NCBI GenBank assembly: GCA_001579985.1
Contig: LRSR01014828.1
Coordinates: 1-37,001 of the forward strand
Source: Hypsibius dujardini
Taxonomy: Eukaryota > Tardigrada > Eutardigrada > Parachela > Hypsibiidae
Length of the DNA stretch: 37,001 nucleotides
Reading direction: 5' to 3'
Shown here one piece after another: positions 1 to 12,712 of this stretch. Position numbers and translations under genes: made by a program. The notes under the pieces were generated by a model, which was not told the origin of the DNA, made no database searches, and was given only the letters and a program-made list of their open reading frames with translations. How positions within the stretch are numbered: position 1 is the first letter of the stretch; the number at the start of each line of letters is the position of its first letter.

Positions 1-27
1 CTGTCTGTCTGTCTGTTTGTCTGTCTA

Positions 28-61
<34 letters not shown>

Positions 62-170
62 AGTCTGTTTGTTTATCTATCTGTCTGTTTGTTTATCTAT
101 CTGTCTGTCCGTCTGTCGGTCTGGCTGTCTGGCGATCTTCGAGGGCTGGCGGTCTGTTTGAAGGTCTGGT
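1..170. repeat. (CTGT)n tetranucleotide array
   Basis: Nearly pure CTGT repeats with CTGTTTGT and CTATCTGT variants fill the first 120 bases and decay until about base 170. The array runs off the left edge, so its length is unknown. An open frame rich in Ser, Val, Cys and Leu crosses it, but that is a by-product of the repeat and not a gene. Confidence 0.95.
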
Positions 171-1806
171 CTATGGCACGAAGTTCAGCTAATAAAGTGA
201 GGCTACTCTGATGACGGGGTGTTGTTCCAGAAAAAAATGGAAGAATTGAGAACGCGGCGAGGAGTGATGGTCGAGTCGAGAAAATCGGAGGGTGCTGATA
301 ATGAGTCGTTTTGACTGAGCGGGAAAAGCGATTTGTGGGCGCGCGGATTAACGCGCCCTAATGAACGAGCATAACGATTATGACCCTGTGTGAGTCTGCT
401 GGAATGCAAAGTGATATTTTAAATTACAAATGATGTACAGATGCCAGCTGGTGGTTTGAGAATTTGTGCCACTTGGGCAAGGAGCTCTTGGTTTTATCTG
501 CATCAAATCTAACCCACTGTACTGGTACAGGCACAAACATTGCTTCATCTTAGGAATTACACATACATGTCTGAAGCGGCGAATTTTACGCCTCTTACCC
601 ATACAAATATTCGTGCAGAAGTCTGGTTTGATAGCATTTGAAACCAGGAGAACACGAGGCTCATAACGACAGTAAAATATATAGTGTAGATAATGTAGTC
701 TAAGGTAGAATTTAATTAGACACTAATGCATCTTTTGTATTTTTTCTGGTACGACTTGTACTGTGTTAATGCTGGACACAAATATTCTTCGTATACTGTC
801 TCCCTGGTGGGACGAACTCATATGAGAAGGTGTTTTAAAAACCGTTTGTACTGATGTTTTTTGTCTACGGGAGTTGCAATGGAGAATCTTCATACTTTTT
901 TATAGCAATTAGAATATATACTATATTCTCATACAAGACCGCTTACCCTGTCTAATTTCCCCAATTAATTGATCCCTTCCTAAGTGTGAGTGTCAAATCA
1001 CAACAAGAGATATGATCTTCACTCTAAAAAATGACCGAACGGGGCAGAAAAAAATGCAAATAACTAATTAAATTTGCATACATCCGTAATTAAATATCAC
1101 TGTCTTGTCCAAATGACCAGGTAGATTTGCTAGCGATATGTGCGGCTTGTGTCGCATGCTTTTCTCGGCGGGGCGCCGAGGGAACGATCACTCCATAACC
1201 GGTTATTAAGTCGATTATTGCCCACGGAGATGAGCATGAAACCGTCAATTAATGTCGGGGGCAATAAAGCTATTACCAACACACACTGTTTGTTCGTTTA
1301 AGACCCCATGTATGGCAACGCCCACTATATAGCCCTGCTCTGGCATACCGACCAACGAGGCGCAACATTCCTTTCAGGTGCATGAAGAATTCGGGCGTTA
1401 TTTTTCAGTCAGCAAAAAAATGCATGGTCTTCCATGTTGTTCAAAAGAGAGTTTCGTTACGGAAAATATTTCCCAAAAATCGAAAAGAAACGGTATAGTT
1501 TTTCAACAAAGGTACTGCAAATAAACGGAGAAGAAAAGAAAGGTTTCTAAACAAAGTTGAAAAAAATATTGAGAAAAAGGTGAATTTCTGTGAACAAACA
1601 AACATACCGCCAACAATGAGGAAAAGCTGAGAGTGAGGTTCTCAATAGAAATTCCGAGACAAAATGGTAGAAAATTTGAAGGGATTGCACAAATGATATA
1701 AAACTCCAAATAGAATTTTGAGAAAAAAGCTAGGAACAAAGGGGTTTTGTTATGATACTGCACTTATACAGATAACAGATAACAGAGTGGAGATGAAAAA
1801 TGATTT
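171..1806. other. Gene-free stretch downstream of receptor A
   Basis: No open frame here shows family motifs or a coherent set of exons. Base composition is AT-rich. A TATA-like motif (ctatatag) lies near 1326 but no coding start follows convincingly. Because receptor A ends at 1807 on the minus strand, this is where kinase-homology or cyclase exons would lie if the receptor had them. I see none of the usual signatures on the minus strand. Confidence 0.5.
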
Positions 1807-3199
1807 TTATTCTGACCATTTTAGGTCGTAAAAAAAGGAACCTAGTAAGTCCCTACACGACATGGCTCTCTGACGTCGAGGTAATCCCAGGTAACCTTGA
1901 AGAATCCACCAATTTTTGTCAGCAATTACTCGTCTAAAACATTTAAAACAACACTCAGTCGGAAAAAGCTATTTTTGCTCATACGGTGAGGTATGTATGG
2001 CGCTGACTGTATCATATTACTACGGTGTGTCAAATATTTATTGATACGTACCGGCGCATTCGGAAAATAAACCGAGCGGCCACAGCGAATCCCACAAGAC
2101 AGGCGAAGGCTGACATGCCGATAATTAACACTGTATACGTGTTGTCTGCAAATGAAAGTGAGAGAGATTACTCCGATATAAAATCGATTGCAGTAACAAT
2201 TTTTGTCGGGGTCTCGTGTTTGCGAATACATTCCCCTAAACAGTATTTGTCTGCTTGTCGAGACTGGATGACCACAGTCCTAATTTTTGAGCACAGCCTT
2301 GTATAGAATTCGGTGATTCAGCTCCGACGGTAATGTATGATTGAAACAATCAGACTTGATGGGAAGCTGAGTTGGGATTGGTGGAGTAGTTATTAGACGA
2401 CTGGCTGAATGGTGTGACGGTAACAAATCATACCAAGAGGTGTATGATTGAACCAAAGGGGATGGGTAACCCTATCTATACACTTTGATTGAACGGAGAG
2501 CTGACTAATAGGGTCTGAGGGTCTAATAGGACGGACAGTCGGAGAGGCAAACAAAGAGACGGACGGCTGAACGATCGGAAGAAGGCGTAGACGGACTGAT
2601 TGGGAATCTCAGCTACAAACAGCCAGACTTGAGGGTCACAAGAGACTGTTGGGAGGATCGAATAATGAACGACTGACCGAATGATCGAAGGGACGCGCAG
2701 CAAGACGAATTGGCTGGCTGGACTGACGGAAGGCTAGATGGAGGGGTCTAGACAGCGGAAGGGTGACTTATTTAATAAAAGGTATGGTTTAATAAACGGA
2801 GAATGGGGCCGCACAGACGGACTGACGAACGGACGAACGAACGGACAGGCAGACAGACGGAGGGACAGACAGACGGACGGACGGACGGACGGACAAAGGG
2901 ACAGACGGACAGACGAATGGCTGGACTGTCGGAAGGAGCGCAGCCGGAATGATAGAACTCGGCGAAACGGTGGTCGGCCGAAACAACCGAGAACACTTAG
3001 ACAATGCAAGTGAGGGAATAACCCTGGAAAGCAGAGAATGTCAGCTGCCTGGATGACTATCATGCAGACAAAAGCGTGGACGATCATTCGGAATGATTTG
3101 ACGCCCGGATATAGTGCCTGTATGGCTGAAGTAAAATATTCAAGAAAAGTGCAAGGCGACCGACCAGTATAGGTCTGTCTGTTTGTCTGTCTGTTTGAT

Positions 3200-3248
<49 letters not shown>

Positions 3249-6200
3249 TCCTGTCACTAAAACCCATCCAACCACTTTTTATCATTCAAACTAAAAGTAT
3301 GAACAAAACAAACCTCCTTGATATTTAATCCCAAATGTGCTATGATTATTTTATCATACAAAGCATTGCGCATGATTGCTTGTGGTCGTACCAGTAGTTT
3401 GACTACAGTAAGAGCCGGAGACATCACGACAAGCTGGCCGTGAGGGAGGTGGAAATGACGGTCCCTGCCAGAGAATGGCTGACCCGTTGATCGGCGTCAA
3501 ACGGGCAGGCTCTTGCTCGAACAACAGGACAACCTGCGCCAATTCAAATCTACAGGATATATCTCATATATAATGGACTCTATGATTCGATTGTACCTAC
3601 TGATGCATACCTCTAAGGAGCGGTTCTTCACTCGAAACTGCTTGATCTCCATGTTACAAACCCGCAATCCCGTCGGGGAGATTTTCACCACTCCGGACGG
3701 CAATTGAAAACGTTTCCCGTAAAATGCCCGGACGAAAGACTCAGCAGTCATGTTAGACAGTCCGCTCCAGCTCTCCTTCACGACCTATAGAAAAACTGAC
3801 TTTAAGTTGGCAGGTCAGATTGTTCCAGCTGAAATACCGAGCAAAGAAATTGAGTACCTCGGCCATCATAAGCGCACTTTCATAGGCTGCCAAACGTTGA
3901 ACGTTACGCTGTAAAAGCAGCACATTATTAAAAAAACAACCAATAAGATTAAGATAGGTAGTTTTATTTTTAAGATGCTTACATCCCGGTCCTTTCTAAT
4001 GGTCCAATTATATTTGTCAAAGGAGATACTCCGCATCTCGGCAACTTCATTGCTAACTGCCAGCCAGTTGATCCTTAAAAAATCCAGTGCAAACGCGAAG
4101 GGGAACATGGATGTCACGGCCTGTACAGAATCGATTATGTTACGTTCGGGTTTACTGGCATGCGGCCTTGCTCAAGGTCCGATGTTGGACATAGGGACCA
4201 AAGAACGGGTAACCGTTCAATCTACCACGTAGGGAGTGGGGCAAGGGGGGGAAGGAGTTCACCTACTGGGTTCGTTATGTTGAACCAGTCGATATATCTG
4301 TGCTGCTCGTTCGGTGAAGACGGCAAGAGGACAAACACCTAACATCAAGTCTTTATTATTACTACATATTTACAACGGGAAGGAAGCCAGAATTCATAGG
4401 CGAATCATACATATTCTCCAGTCGCCATTGATAAAGCAGACGCATCAGCCTAAACAGGGTCACAAAGAGGCAAATAATAAATGAAGGTAAAATTGACGTG
4501 GCCGTCAAGCGTCAACTAGAATGGGGACGGACGACGGAGAGAACACTTACTAAAACGGACGGATAAGCTGACGGTGCCGAGGCGAACACGTTAACTGTCA
4601 AATTAGTGAAGAAATTATTAAATTTTCTCCATTCTAAATTTTAATGTTGAGAAACGTTGTTGACCTGCTTACTGACGCTGTGCTTTTTTCCTGCGGACAA
4701 GGCCGGGCGGAGGGTTCCTCCTCCCACAGTGGAGGACGAGTCAAAGTGTCGGCTAATTACACTGACAGCCACTGCGTTGGTTCGCATGACGGCCAAAATC
4801 AAGGCGCACAGGACTTCCGGCATAGGACTCTGTTCGGCGCTGTCGTCGCAGTAGAGGTTGAACTCGGTCCAGCTGAACCGTCGGCACAGCTGCACCACCG
4901 CGTCAACAATGTTGCGGAATGGGGCGGCGGCCCACGTCAGGAGGGTCGGGTAACGGCCGGTCGCCGCACCGGGATCCGTAGCCGTACTAAACAAAAAATG
5001 CTATAGATTTGGGGGCGCGAGCCGCGAACTCTTCGATCCGCTTATAAGAATTTTTTTTTGAATGATTGTTATTTTTTATTGTTTAATACCAAACCATGGC
5101 CAAACGGGCCCAAATGTCGTTGATTGTTTTAGTAGGCTAAACAATTGAATTATAGTATTTCTTACTTGAGACGATTTTAAGAGGGGGAACCTAGAATGTC
5201 TCCGCTTTACATTTTGTTTATAGAGCTACAATTATGATGATTTTCAAAATTAGTTTTATCGGTCACAATAGGAAGACTTTTTTCGGCAGAATTTCAAAGT
5301 TACGAAAACACTGGAAAATTATGTTTCTCCTGATTTTGACCCTAAAACTTCATTTTTGCAGAATGATTTAGTGTGACGAATTTTAATATCATCCTTCTCA
5401 AATATAAATTTCAAATTGCTTGGTAGTCGCAGAATCTTTTTCGGGTGTCAGGGGGCGGAGCTATGCGTCATTTCTGGAATATCACTCGTAAGTTTTCGGT
5501 CGGGCTCGACAATTACCTTTAGCTCCGCCCCCTCACGTCCAAAAAAAGATTTTGCTGATGCCAATCGATCTCAAGTTGAATTGTAAGAAGGGCAATGTCA
5601 AATTCTTTAAATTTAACCATTTCCCAAAATTAAAGTGTTCATAGTCAAAATCAGAGAAAATAGAATCAACAAAATATAATGCGAAGACATTCTGGGTTAC
5701 CACTCAGCATATTGTCCCAAGTTAAAGAAATTCTGGGGTTCTCTAGGTTCCACCGCTCCGACAAATACATTTGATTGAAGGACAACATGTACTACAGTAG
5801 TAACAATATATAGTGTGATGACAACAGAATTTGCTTGTAGAACAGTGGTCACTAGATCATTGGTCACCAAAAAGGTCACCAATAATCCAACATCCTGGAG
5901 AAAGTACTGGTTGCCGTAATAAACCACTTGTTTTATCATTAACTTGAAGAAACTCTTCAACGAGAAACGGATCGTGAACCCCTACGCGGTGCCAAGAAGG
6001 TATACTCTTTATCAGTTAATTAAAGGGGAGAAATTCAAATATATGCATAAGGAAACATCCACAATTAACGTCAGTATAGCACACGTGTCTGATACAAAAT
6101 ACAATGTACTGAATACAGTGTAATGGCAAACGTGACTAAAGAAGAAGGGAGTCCCTGGGGTCTGACGTACTATTTTTCAATATTGTTTGTTCTCACGATT

Positions 6201-7532
6201 GTTTTCTAATTTTATGCTGCACCGCTTGCTGACCGACCCGCTTCTATATAATTAAGGTATTTAAAATTATTAACATTTTTTGAGGGCAGTCCCGTAATTG
6301 TTCTAACTCCCAGCTTTTTTTAGAAACGCCACTTTTGTCGGCTGATCATCAAAGAATTGAGCTCCCGTTCTACCCGCAATTATAACCTTCTGGTTCTATA
6401 TATTATTATACAGTATTTTATTTGGTCTCGTTTTAATTCATGGTTCAGTGTCCAATACGTACAGTGTGTCGACTATTTTTCTTTTTGGAGAATTACTGCA
6501 GTCGACTTAATTTTGTTCCCAAAATATTGGTCAAGTATTAGTGTCACGATTTGTAACTCACCAGCGTCCAATAGTGGTCAATTTCTAAGTAAACAGTAAT
6601 ACCGCAGCACTGAAATGTCCTTGCCATTGCCATTGGCAATGCTACGTGTTCGAAAAATCCTTCAAAATCACACATTTGACTTTTTAATGAATTCTTGAAG
6701 CAGTTATAGTTCATCAGACCATAGCTACTGCAAGTACAGAAATTACATTGCATTGTGCGACTTTCCAGAATTATTTACTAAGGTACTAATACTACTAGTA
6801 GTACCAAAAATCTCTTCAATGAGACAGTATTTTCTGCTGTGGGATTATACGAAAAACAGATTCGTACCTTGCTATCAGGGGAATCTTCACTTCTACATAA
6901 AAAAGTGAAGAGCAAATTAGCATGATTAATTATCGGAACCAGGATCCGGCCGCAGCTCCTCGATACACGTCACACGGAAAGACTTACCACGTGCAAAGTC
7001 AGCCATGACCATGACCTCCGTGATGCAGTCTATAAACAAATCAACTGCCATCTCACTGAAAGGAAATGAGACATCACGTTCCAATTCCGCGTTTTCTGTT
7101 CCCTCACTCACCGGGCGAGAGGATGACAGGGAATTCTTTCCGCCGGATATCCGGTAGTAAACGGTAAAGTAGTGGGATGATCTCACCGGTCGAAAAATCA
7201 CAAGTGGAAAAAACTCCGGGTATGAACACCCGTGTAACGCTGACGTTGCCGAAGATGTTAGGGTATTTTTTACTGGCCGTCTTGAGGGCGACATCGTAAG
7301 CCGGAGCCATGGTATTGAAGCCGAGGGCGGATGGCCCGTCCCCGAGAATCATCTGGATAATATGTAACTTCATGTCCCAGAAATCCTCAGCTTTATCGCT
7401 AAAATAGTGGCGAACGTCTAGATCTTGAGTTGCTTCCGTCGCAGTGCTATAGCTAGTGTTTGGTTCGCCCCAAACAACACCGACAGACATAAGCGATAGA
7501 CAACTCACAAAATTGCAAACTAATCCTGCCAT
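1807..7532 (-). CDS. Receptor A: ANF-receptor ectodomain, single-pass, cyclase-less (NPR-C-like)
   Basis: Thirteen exons on the minus strand: 7532-7112, 7029-6988, 6892-6868, 4986-4673, 4594-4551, 4449-4411, 4338-4267, 4120-3983, 3908-3858, 3784-3611, 3533-3392, 2145-2052, 1933-1807. They total 1683 nt, or 560 residues. A signal peptide (about 1-22) precedes a type I periplasmic-binding-fold ligand domain with ILGDGPSALGFNTMAPAYD, ADFAR, the small exon EVKIPLIA, FSWTEFNLYCDD and LAAYESALMMAE. The juxtamembrane WQGPSFPPPSRPACRD followed by a second Cys matches the W-G-P-C-G-C element before the membrane in natriuretic-type receptors. The membrane helix is at about 494-514. A tail of about 42 residues begins RRVIADKNWWILQG and stops at TAA (1809-1807), which overlaps an AATAAA. 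No catalytic domain is present. Exon order and phases equal those of receptors B and C. The ligand is unknown. The start is the only ATG that precedes a good signal peptide. Confidence 0.82.
2340..3020. repeat. Degenerate GACG/GACT tetranucleotide satellite
   Basis: This part of receptor A intron 11 is built from diverged GACG, GACT and GGAC units, purest at about 2815-2930 where GGAC repeats head to tail. Long frames on both strands across it are low-complexity artefacts. Confidence 0.75.
3174..3248. repeat. (CTGT)n microsatellite in receptor A intron 11
   Basis: About 18 CTGT units, with some CTGTTTGT variants, lie in the large intron before the membrane-helix exon of receptor A. On the gene's own strand it reads ACAG. 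Confidence 0.95.
5230..5690. mobile_element. Palindromic GC-core MITE, copy 1 (receptor A intron 3)
   Basis: A long imperfect inverted repeat is centred near 5490. The inner arms are gtcagggggcggagctat and its partner agctccgccccctcacgtc. They extend outward through agaatctttttcgg and aaaaaaagattttgctga into AT-rich outer arms. It has no coding capacity. It shares the same arm sequences and layout with copies at 13850-14230 and 17175-17605, so it is a dispersed fold-back element. The outer ends are approximate and I could not fix a target-site duplication. Confidence 0.65.
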
Positions 7533-10058
7533 TGCTTTTCGTACTTATACTCGCCCACAATTTCCTAGCAAGATTAATGAATATTTCAGATCGTTCAACT
7601 GTCAGGGCATGAATGAAGGCTCCGTGGACAACAGCAAATTCAGCGAAAACTTTAGTTTTTAGTGACGTTGCGCGAAATATCGGTAACGAAAATATAGACA
7701 AAAATTCTTATTCCACCCACCGAACAAGGAGGTAAATTGTTGCTGTCCGCAAGACACGCTAGAATAAAGTGCCACGACCTAAAATCATGCTCCGATTTTA
7801 AAGCATATGTTTTATCATAAATCTCTTTATTATTGATGACAGAAATACAGGATTTCGGGCCATCTTATTGAAGACCCTTTGCAGTCGTTGTACTACACGG
7901 TGTTGCGCAAATTTAAAGCAATTACAACCACTATCTGGCTGACAAGGCGTGAGCTCGCAGACTTGATTTATTCATTTTATGTGACCATCAAAATATAATA
8001 TGTAATCCAAACAAACAACATTATTTTGGCAAAATTCATCGAGTTGGCAAAGAGCATTGCACTGAATGATTCACGGGACTCGTTATCAAACATCACCGTC
8101 AACTAAAATCTTCTCTCAAGCAGAGTGAATTAAGCAATGCCATCGTTTGCGGTAAAACCTGTAAGAACCCAGGGACCTTTCCCAATATACCAACTAGAAT
8201 GTTCCTGTAAGGTTAAAGACCGCTGAATTTCAGAGCACTTTTCTTGACCCTCGGGGGACATTAACACCGCCGCATATTTAAGTCTTCATGCTGCAGCAAG
8301 CACTTTTGTGACGTTCGTATTTTTTATGGATTTGCCGCTCAATATTTCAAAGTCGATTCTCATGTTCCTCATATTGATCACATGTACTCGTACTGTAATT
8401 CTCCTACTGTAATAGTTTTTGTCCTTGTCTTGTGCAAATGTTGTTTCTGTGTCGATTGGAGAATGCGCTTGTTGACATTTTTGTACCATGTCTGTCCGAT
8501 AAGAATGAGTCTTCAAAGCTCGGTTTGAGACTTCTCGCTTTGATTTCCAAATTCTCATTCAGTCCACTTTTCGTCGTCTTGCGATCCTTGCTTCTTGAAG
8601 GAAGAATAGATTGTCTTACTATCATGATGAGTACGTACACGTCGTACGCTAGTACATACCATAATTATTTCGCACGATCATATTGAGGTCGCGAGCTGTA
8701 TATTTGAACATTTCTACATTTCTTAGTCGTTGGTGAGTGGTCTGTTTTACAGGACTCACCGGATGTCTTAGCTGCCACAGATCCCCTCGGAACTGTTGGG
8801 ATTTATCGACAATTTCTATGGGCGGATGGAGATGGAAATTATAAAATGATCTCAACAAGGATCTTCCTGCACCCGGAAGATAATTTTAGTCGAATTACAT
8901 ACATACGCAGCCAGAATACGCCACATTTTCCGGCTAATGCAAAACTATCGGAATATGACTGCGTTTCAAGTGGCTGTTTTGAGCTTACCGCAAACGCAGC
9001 TATTCAGCAATGTTTTTAACTTGAAAAGAACGTCAGCCTAAATAGTTCGGATGTAAACTGGCTGAGTTCTTAAAAGGCTGCCCGTTGGCTTCAGTTATCG
9101 GGCTGCTTTTGACTGCGTTTAGGAAGTCGAAAAATATTGCAAAAAATACTAGCACCATTATTTATTACCCGCCTAAACCAATTTAGGTGGCGCCACAGTT
9201 CAAGAGCAGTATAGTAGGGAAAAATGAGAAAAATGGCTGGAAGGCAAAAATGAAAAAGCAGATCTGCAGTACAAGTATAAAAATTTACGCCCATAATATA
9301 ATAAAACTATTGTACTGTTCTGACTAAAAAAGTTTGACAGTAACAGAATCTCACACAGACACTGTGGACGTGTCAAGCTCACTCACAGTAATTTCAACAG
9401 CGTTCAACAGGGTTCATCCTGATGAAAGTGTCAGACGAGCATCGCTGGCAATGAGCCCTTCTTCATCCAAACTTTCGTTATGAAATCCACCGTTTTAGCT
9501 GGAAAGGACTGTTCACAAACGATGTACCAACAGGGTATAAAAAATATTGCAGTTATTGACTTCGGCGGAGTACCTATCTGCGGAATAGAATTATTAAGCA
9601 GTATTCACTCGTACTTTCCAGAACAAGTTGCTTTTACTTCGTGCGTGGCCAGAAGTCAGGCACTTTTTACTTAGCCATCTAGAATAGATTCTGAGCAAAC
9701 AACAATTTAAATTTCTCACTGTGAAATTTTGTCTAGGGCGAATCAGTACGCTTATTGATAGAGCCCCAATCGATGGCAGCTTCTGCCTGCCGAAAAAAGC
9801 AGTATGTGCCATGAAAAAGACAGCCTTATCTACCAAGTGGTATTCCATTACTTTAAAATTAATTGTGCTAACTGTCGTCTCTACTTTTTACTGCCCGAAG
9901 GCCAACGGGGAGAAGAGACCAAAAGTGGAGATTTTGTTTTAATCAGAGACAGTTGGCATTTCGTAGGTGGAGAAAAGAAACGATGCGAAGCGGGAGCTCC
10001 GAAGCGAAGGGGACAGGAAGCGATGAAGACCCAAACTTCGGTAGAAAAAAATGAAGAA
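7533..10058. other. Intergenic sequence upstream of receptor A
   Basis: This is the 5' side of receptor A and the start of the 5.2-kb gap between the divergent receptors A and B. Several 60-90 codon frames exist on both strands, but none shows a recognisable motif, good splice context or a counterpart elsewhere in the window. Promoters for receptor A presumably lie just above 7532, but no element can be named from sequence alone. Confidence 0.5.
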
Positions 10059-10343
10059 CTAGCTAGACTGACTACTAAAAACACGCAGTAAGAGTATATG
10101 AGGAAGAGAACCAGTCGCGGCACACAGGATCGCGCTGATAACAATCGTCCAGCCGAACACTTCCGGTTCGACTGTACTTCCAATAACACACCAACACACA
10201 ACAAGTAAACACCAGAGTACATGAGCGGTTAAAGCAACCGTAAACGGGCTGTGTGGATGGCGATTGAAGTCCAACAGTCCAGTCATAAAATTACCCGCGA
10301 CATAACGTACCCGTGCTTGTGACTCCTTTGCCGTAGACTGCAT
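10059..10343 (-). CDS. Possible small two-helix membrane protein, or last exon of one
   Basis: An ATG-initiated frame of 94 codons with two strongly hydrophobic segments (about 36-57, VALTAHVLWCLLVVCWCVIG, and about 66-88, FGWTIVISAILCAATG). They are separated by a short acidic loop and preceded by a basic N-terminus. I do not recognise the family. It could stand alone or be the 3' exon of a minus-strand gene whose other parts lie at 10875-11117 and 10478-10672. Frame and splice signals allow the first two parts to be joined, but I found no convincing donor leading into this one. Confidence 0.3.
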   Translation of the reverse strand: MQSTAKESQARVRYVAGNFMTGLLDFNRHPHSPFTVALTAHVLWCLLVVCWCVIGSTVEPEVFGWTIVISAILCAATGSLPHILLLRVFSSQSS

Positions 10344-10477
10344 TTTTTACTTAGCTGTTTCATTGCATTGGTATTCTCTGCCAGCCGTGCAAGCAGGTGG
10401 TCTTTTTCCTCTTTCCATGATGGAATCGGCTCTTGCCACGGCAAATGAGGCTAGGCAAAACACCGTGCAATTATAAT

Positions 10478-10672
10478 TCAAAACTGCCCATGATAGTCTG
10501 TGTAATGGCTATAACGGAAACATCCAACGTAATTAAGCAAGTCCGCGACTGTATTGTCTGAACATTGCAATGCCGTCGTGCTGGAATCCATCATAATGGT
10601 ACAAGCGCAACCCATGGTCAGAAGGAAAGGAGAGAGAACTTTCGCTCGCTTCAACATTCCCCAGAGTCGCAT
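10478..10672 (-). CDS. Unrecognised frame with a hydrophobic segment; possible exon
   Basis: A 64-codon frame with one hydrophobic stretch (SPFLLTMGCACTIMM) followed by a Cys-containing region. Upstream, gttgtttag at about 10690 would serve as a splice acceptor and would join in frame to a donor (ctaa/gtacca) at the end of the 10875-11117 segment. That supports a multi-exon membrane protein gene, but no family match is visible and the link is inferred. Confidence 0.22.
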   Translation of the reverse strand: MRLWGMLKRAKVLSPFLLTMGCACTIMMDSSTTALQCSDNTVADLLNYVGCFRYSHYTDYHGQF

Positions 10673-10874
10673 ATAATCTATACGGATCTAAACAACCTAT
10701 TATTTAAGATACTTGCCGATCATATCAAACCACAAAATAAACAGTATTTACAATGATGAAAAGGTGAGCAAAATAAACAATAAATGTCTTTCCACATTTA
10801 AATTGATTTTATCATTAAACAATAAGTTAAAAGGTACGAGTACTTCAGTTTGAAATATTTTGGCCATCAACGAG

Positions 10875-11117
10875 TCACTTTAAAAAAATTAAATTGCTAG
10901 CCCAAAAATAGTCTGCTTTTTTATTATTCCGGTTTAGCATATGACTTGAGGTGGTACTTAGATTGCCGAAGTCAGTTGTGGTGGACAAAGGCGCAACCGG
11001 AGCAGGAGGAATCTCTTGTTGTCCAGGGAGAGAAGTAACGGTCGCAATGACGCCATGCAATACTTCCACCGCGCTCTCCTCTGCACTTATATCAACAAGG
11101 CTATTCTTTAGTTCCAC
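10875..11117 (-). CDS. Unrecognised coding-like exon
   Basis: The frame is less AT-rich than its surroundings and encodes an ordinary-looking peptide: acidic (VDISAEESAVEVLHG), then a Pro/Thr/Ser-rich linker (QEIPPAPVAPLSTTTDFGN). It has no ATG at its start, so if real it is an internal exon. It may belong to the same minus-strand gene as the hydrophobic segments at 10478-10672 and 10059-10343. Confidence 0.22.
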   Translation of the reverse strand: MELKNSLVDISAEESAVEVLHGVIATVTSLPGQQEIPPAPVAPLSTTTDFGNLSTTSSHMLNRNNKKADYFWASNLIFLK

Positions 11118-12712
11118 TTTAATTCTTTAATAGAGAGCTTGTAAGCCTAAAAGTAGTCAAAACAAATGTGTGCTTCCTCTTGCAAGAAGAAGCAAATAGA
11201 TGTCTGGTGTATTTGCACGTATTTGTATTTGCACCGCAACGGCTCCCTCAGCCATCAATTTCCTTTCAACCTCTTCTCCCTAGTGGCACTCTGCACCAGT
11301 CGCTCCGTGCTAAATGAAATGAAATTTCATTCCATCATGTTTATTGCCAGGGAAATATTTTATGAACTTACTTTTTTCGATGCGGAGAATGATGCATTAT
11401 GTATAGAGATGTTGCTCCCTGCAATACCATCCCGCGATGCCGTGATCGCACTCAATTGTGTTAGAAAATTTGGTCTACAGAGTTGGGATTCGGGTTGTCA
11501 CCGGGGTGAGTTGGTAGCCGCTGGAGGGGGAGCCGGCTTATGGTGGTCGCAGAAGCGGGGAGCCGGGCTACAGTGGTGAAATGACGGAGCAAATAGCCGT
11601 GGTCGACGAAGAGGGTGGCCAGCGCGACAGAAACGCGACGTCTGGCCGTCACCAGTTGATCGCATTTGTTTCGATATCCCGACCAGCGATACAATTCTGT
11701 AATGCTAATAGCGCAGGGGACTGTAAACTTGTCAAGGTACCATTAAACAATGGCTGTGTGTTTTTCGCGGATTGTGTCAAAGTGGAGGAACCAATCAAGT
11801 TCTTAACTGGCAGGAGGCATCATGGAGAACGCTCAATTGAGCGTACTTTTTTATGTGAAAACAGATAAGGATACATAGAAAGAATAAGTGGCAAGAGGAC
11901 TTGTTGAGTGCATGCTCGCACATTTACGAGTACACTAAATTAAAATAGCGCAGCATGCTCTTGGCGATGACGCATTGGGCGCGCAGCTTTTGGAACGGCA
12001 CACGCAGCCGTTTGATATTACTTTACATATGTTGAAAGAACGCAGCTGTTGGACTATAATTGAAAGTCTAGATGAAGTGGTTAAATGGCTGCGCAGCTCA
12101 GTGATGTTTAAGGAAGACACAATACCTCTATAAGCATCCGTTTGGTCACAAAAAGCAGCCGGCGTTTGCGTTTTGTGACACAATTCAAACTCTTGGCAGG
12201 GTTTATGTACCGGTATCTATTCCTTATCACAAGCAAAACACGGGGGTACTTAAAAGGTTGCAAGGCTATCCAAAACGCAGACGAATCGCGAACAGAACTG
12301 AGTCTATACCGTTACTGCATTCATGCTTGATAGGTAGTGTGCTTATTCGGTTGCCCAACGAACGTCACTTCAACCATCGATTTAAATTTACTGCTGCTTT
12401 CTTCTTACTGTGCTCCAATGTAGACCCTTTTCAAGCTGAACAAAAAGGGAACGAGCTCAGGTAAAAAAATAAATACAGCTCTCGTCTAAGGCTTACATAC
12501 ACTAACAATGGTAAAATTTCGATTCGTGCAAAAAATAGGGGAAAAGAGATATTGTGCGACTCTTGCAATATCGAGGAAAAAACATCCGTTTATTGTATTA
12601 AGGTTGAGAAAAGTTGACGTATTTCACTTTATTCCCGGCTCAGGCTTATGAATACAACTTTATTGGACGCGCCTTTTCATCCGTTTTCCGTTTTCATATC
12701 CCTGCACATCCC
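11118..12712. other. Intergenic sequence upstream of receptor B
   Basis: One open frame of 138 codons lies on the plus strand (11166-11579) but has no recognisable motif. Its 3' part is a small GC-rich duplication (ggagccgg units near 11525 and 11560). The rest is AT-rich with no supported gene. Confidence 0.45.

Noticed and set aside
1926-2306. Overlapping frames on both strands near 2.0-2.3 kb as an independent small gene
   Set aside because: The conserved content on the minus strand is explained by receptor A exon 12 (2145-2052), read in a different frame with matching phases.
2734-3285. Long frame on the minus strand over the CTGT/GGAC tracts (183 codons)
   Set aside because: It is composed of repeat-encoded Ser/Val/Arg/Pro and Asp-Arg-Gln-Thr runs, and lies inside receptor A intron 11.
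11166-11579. 138-codon plus-strand frame
   Set aside because: It has no recognisable domain and no ATG context or splice partners. Its 3' part is a small GC-rich duplication.
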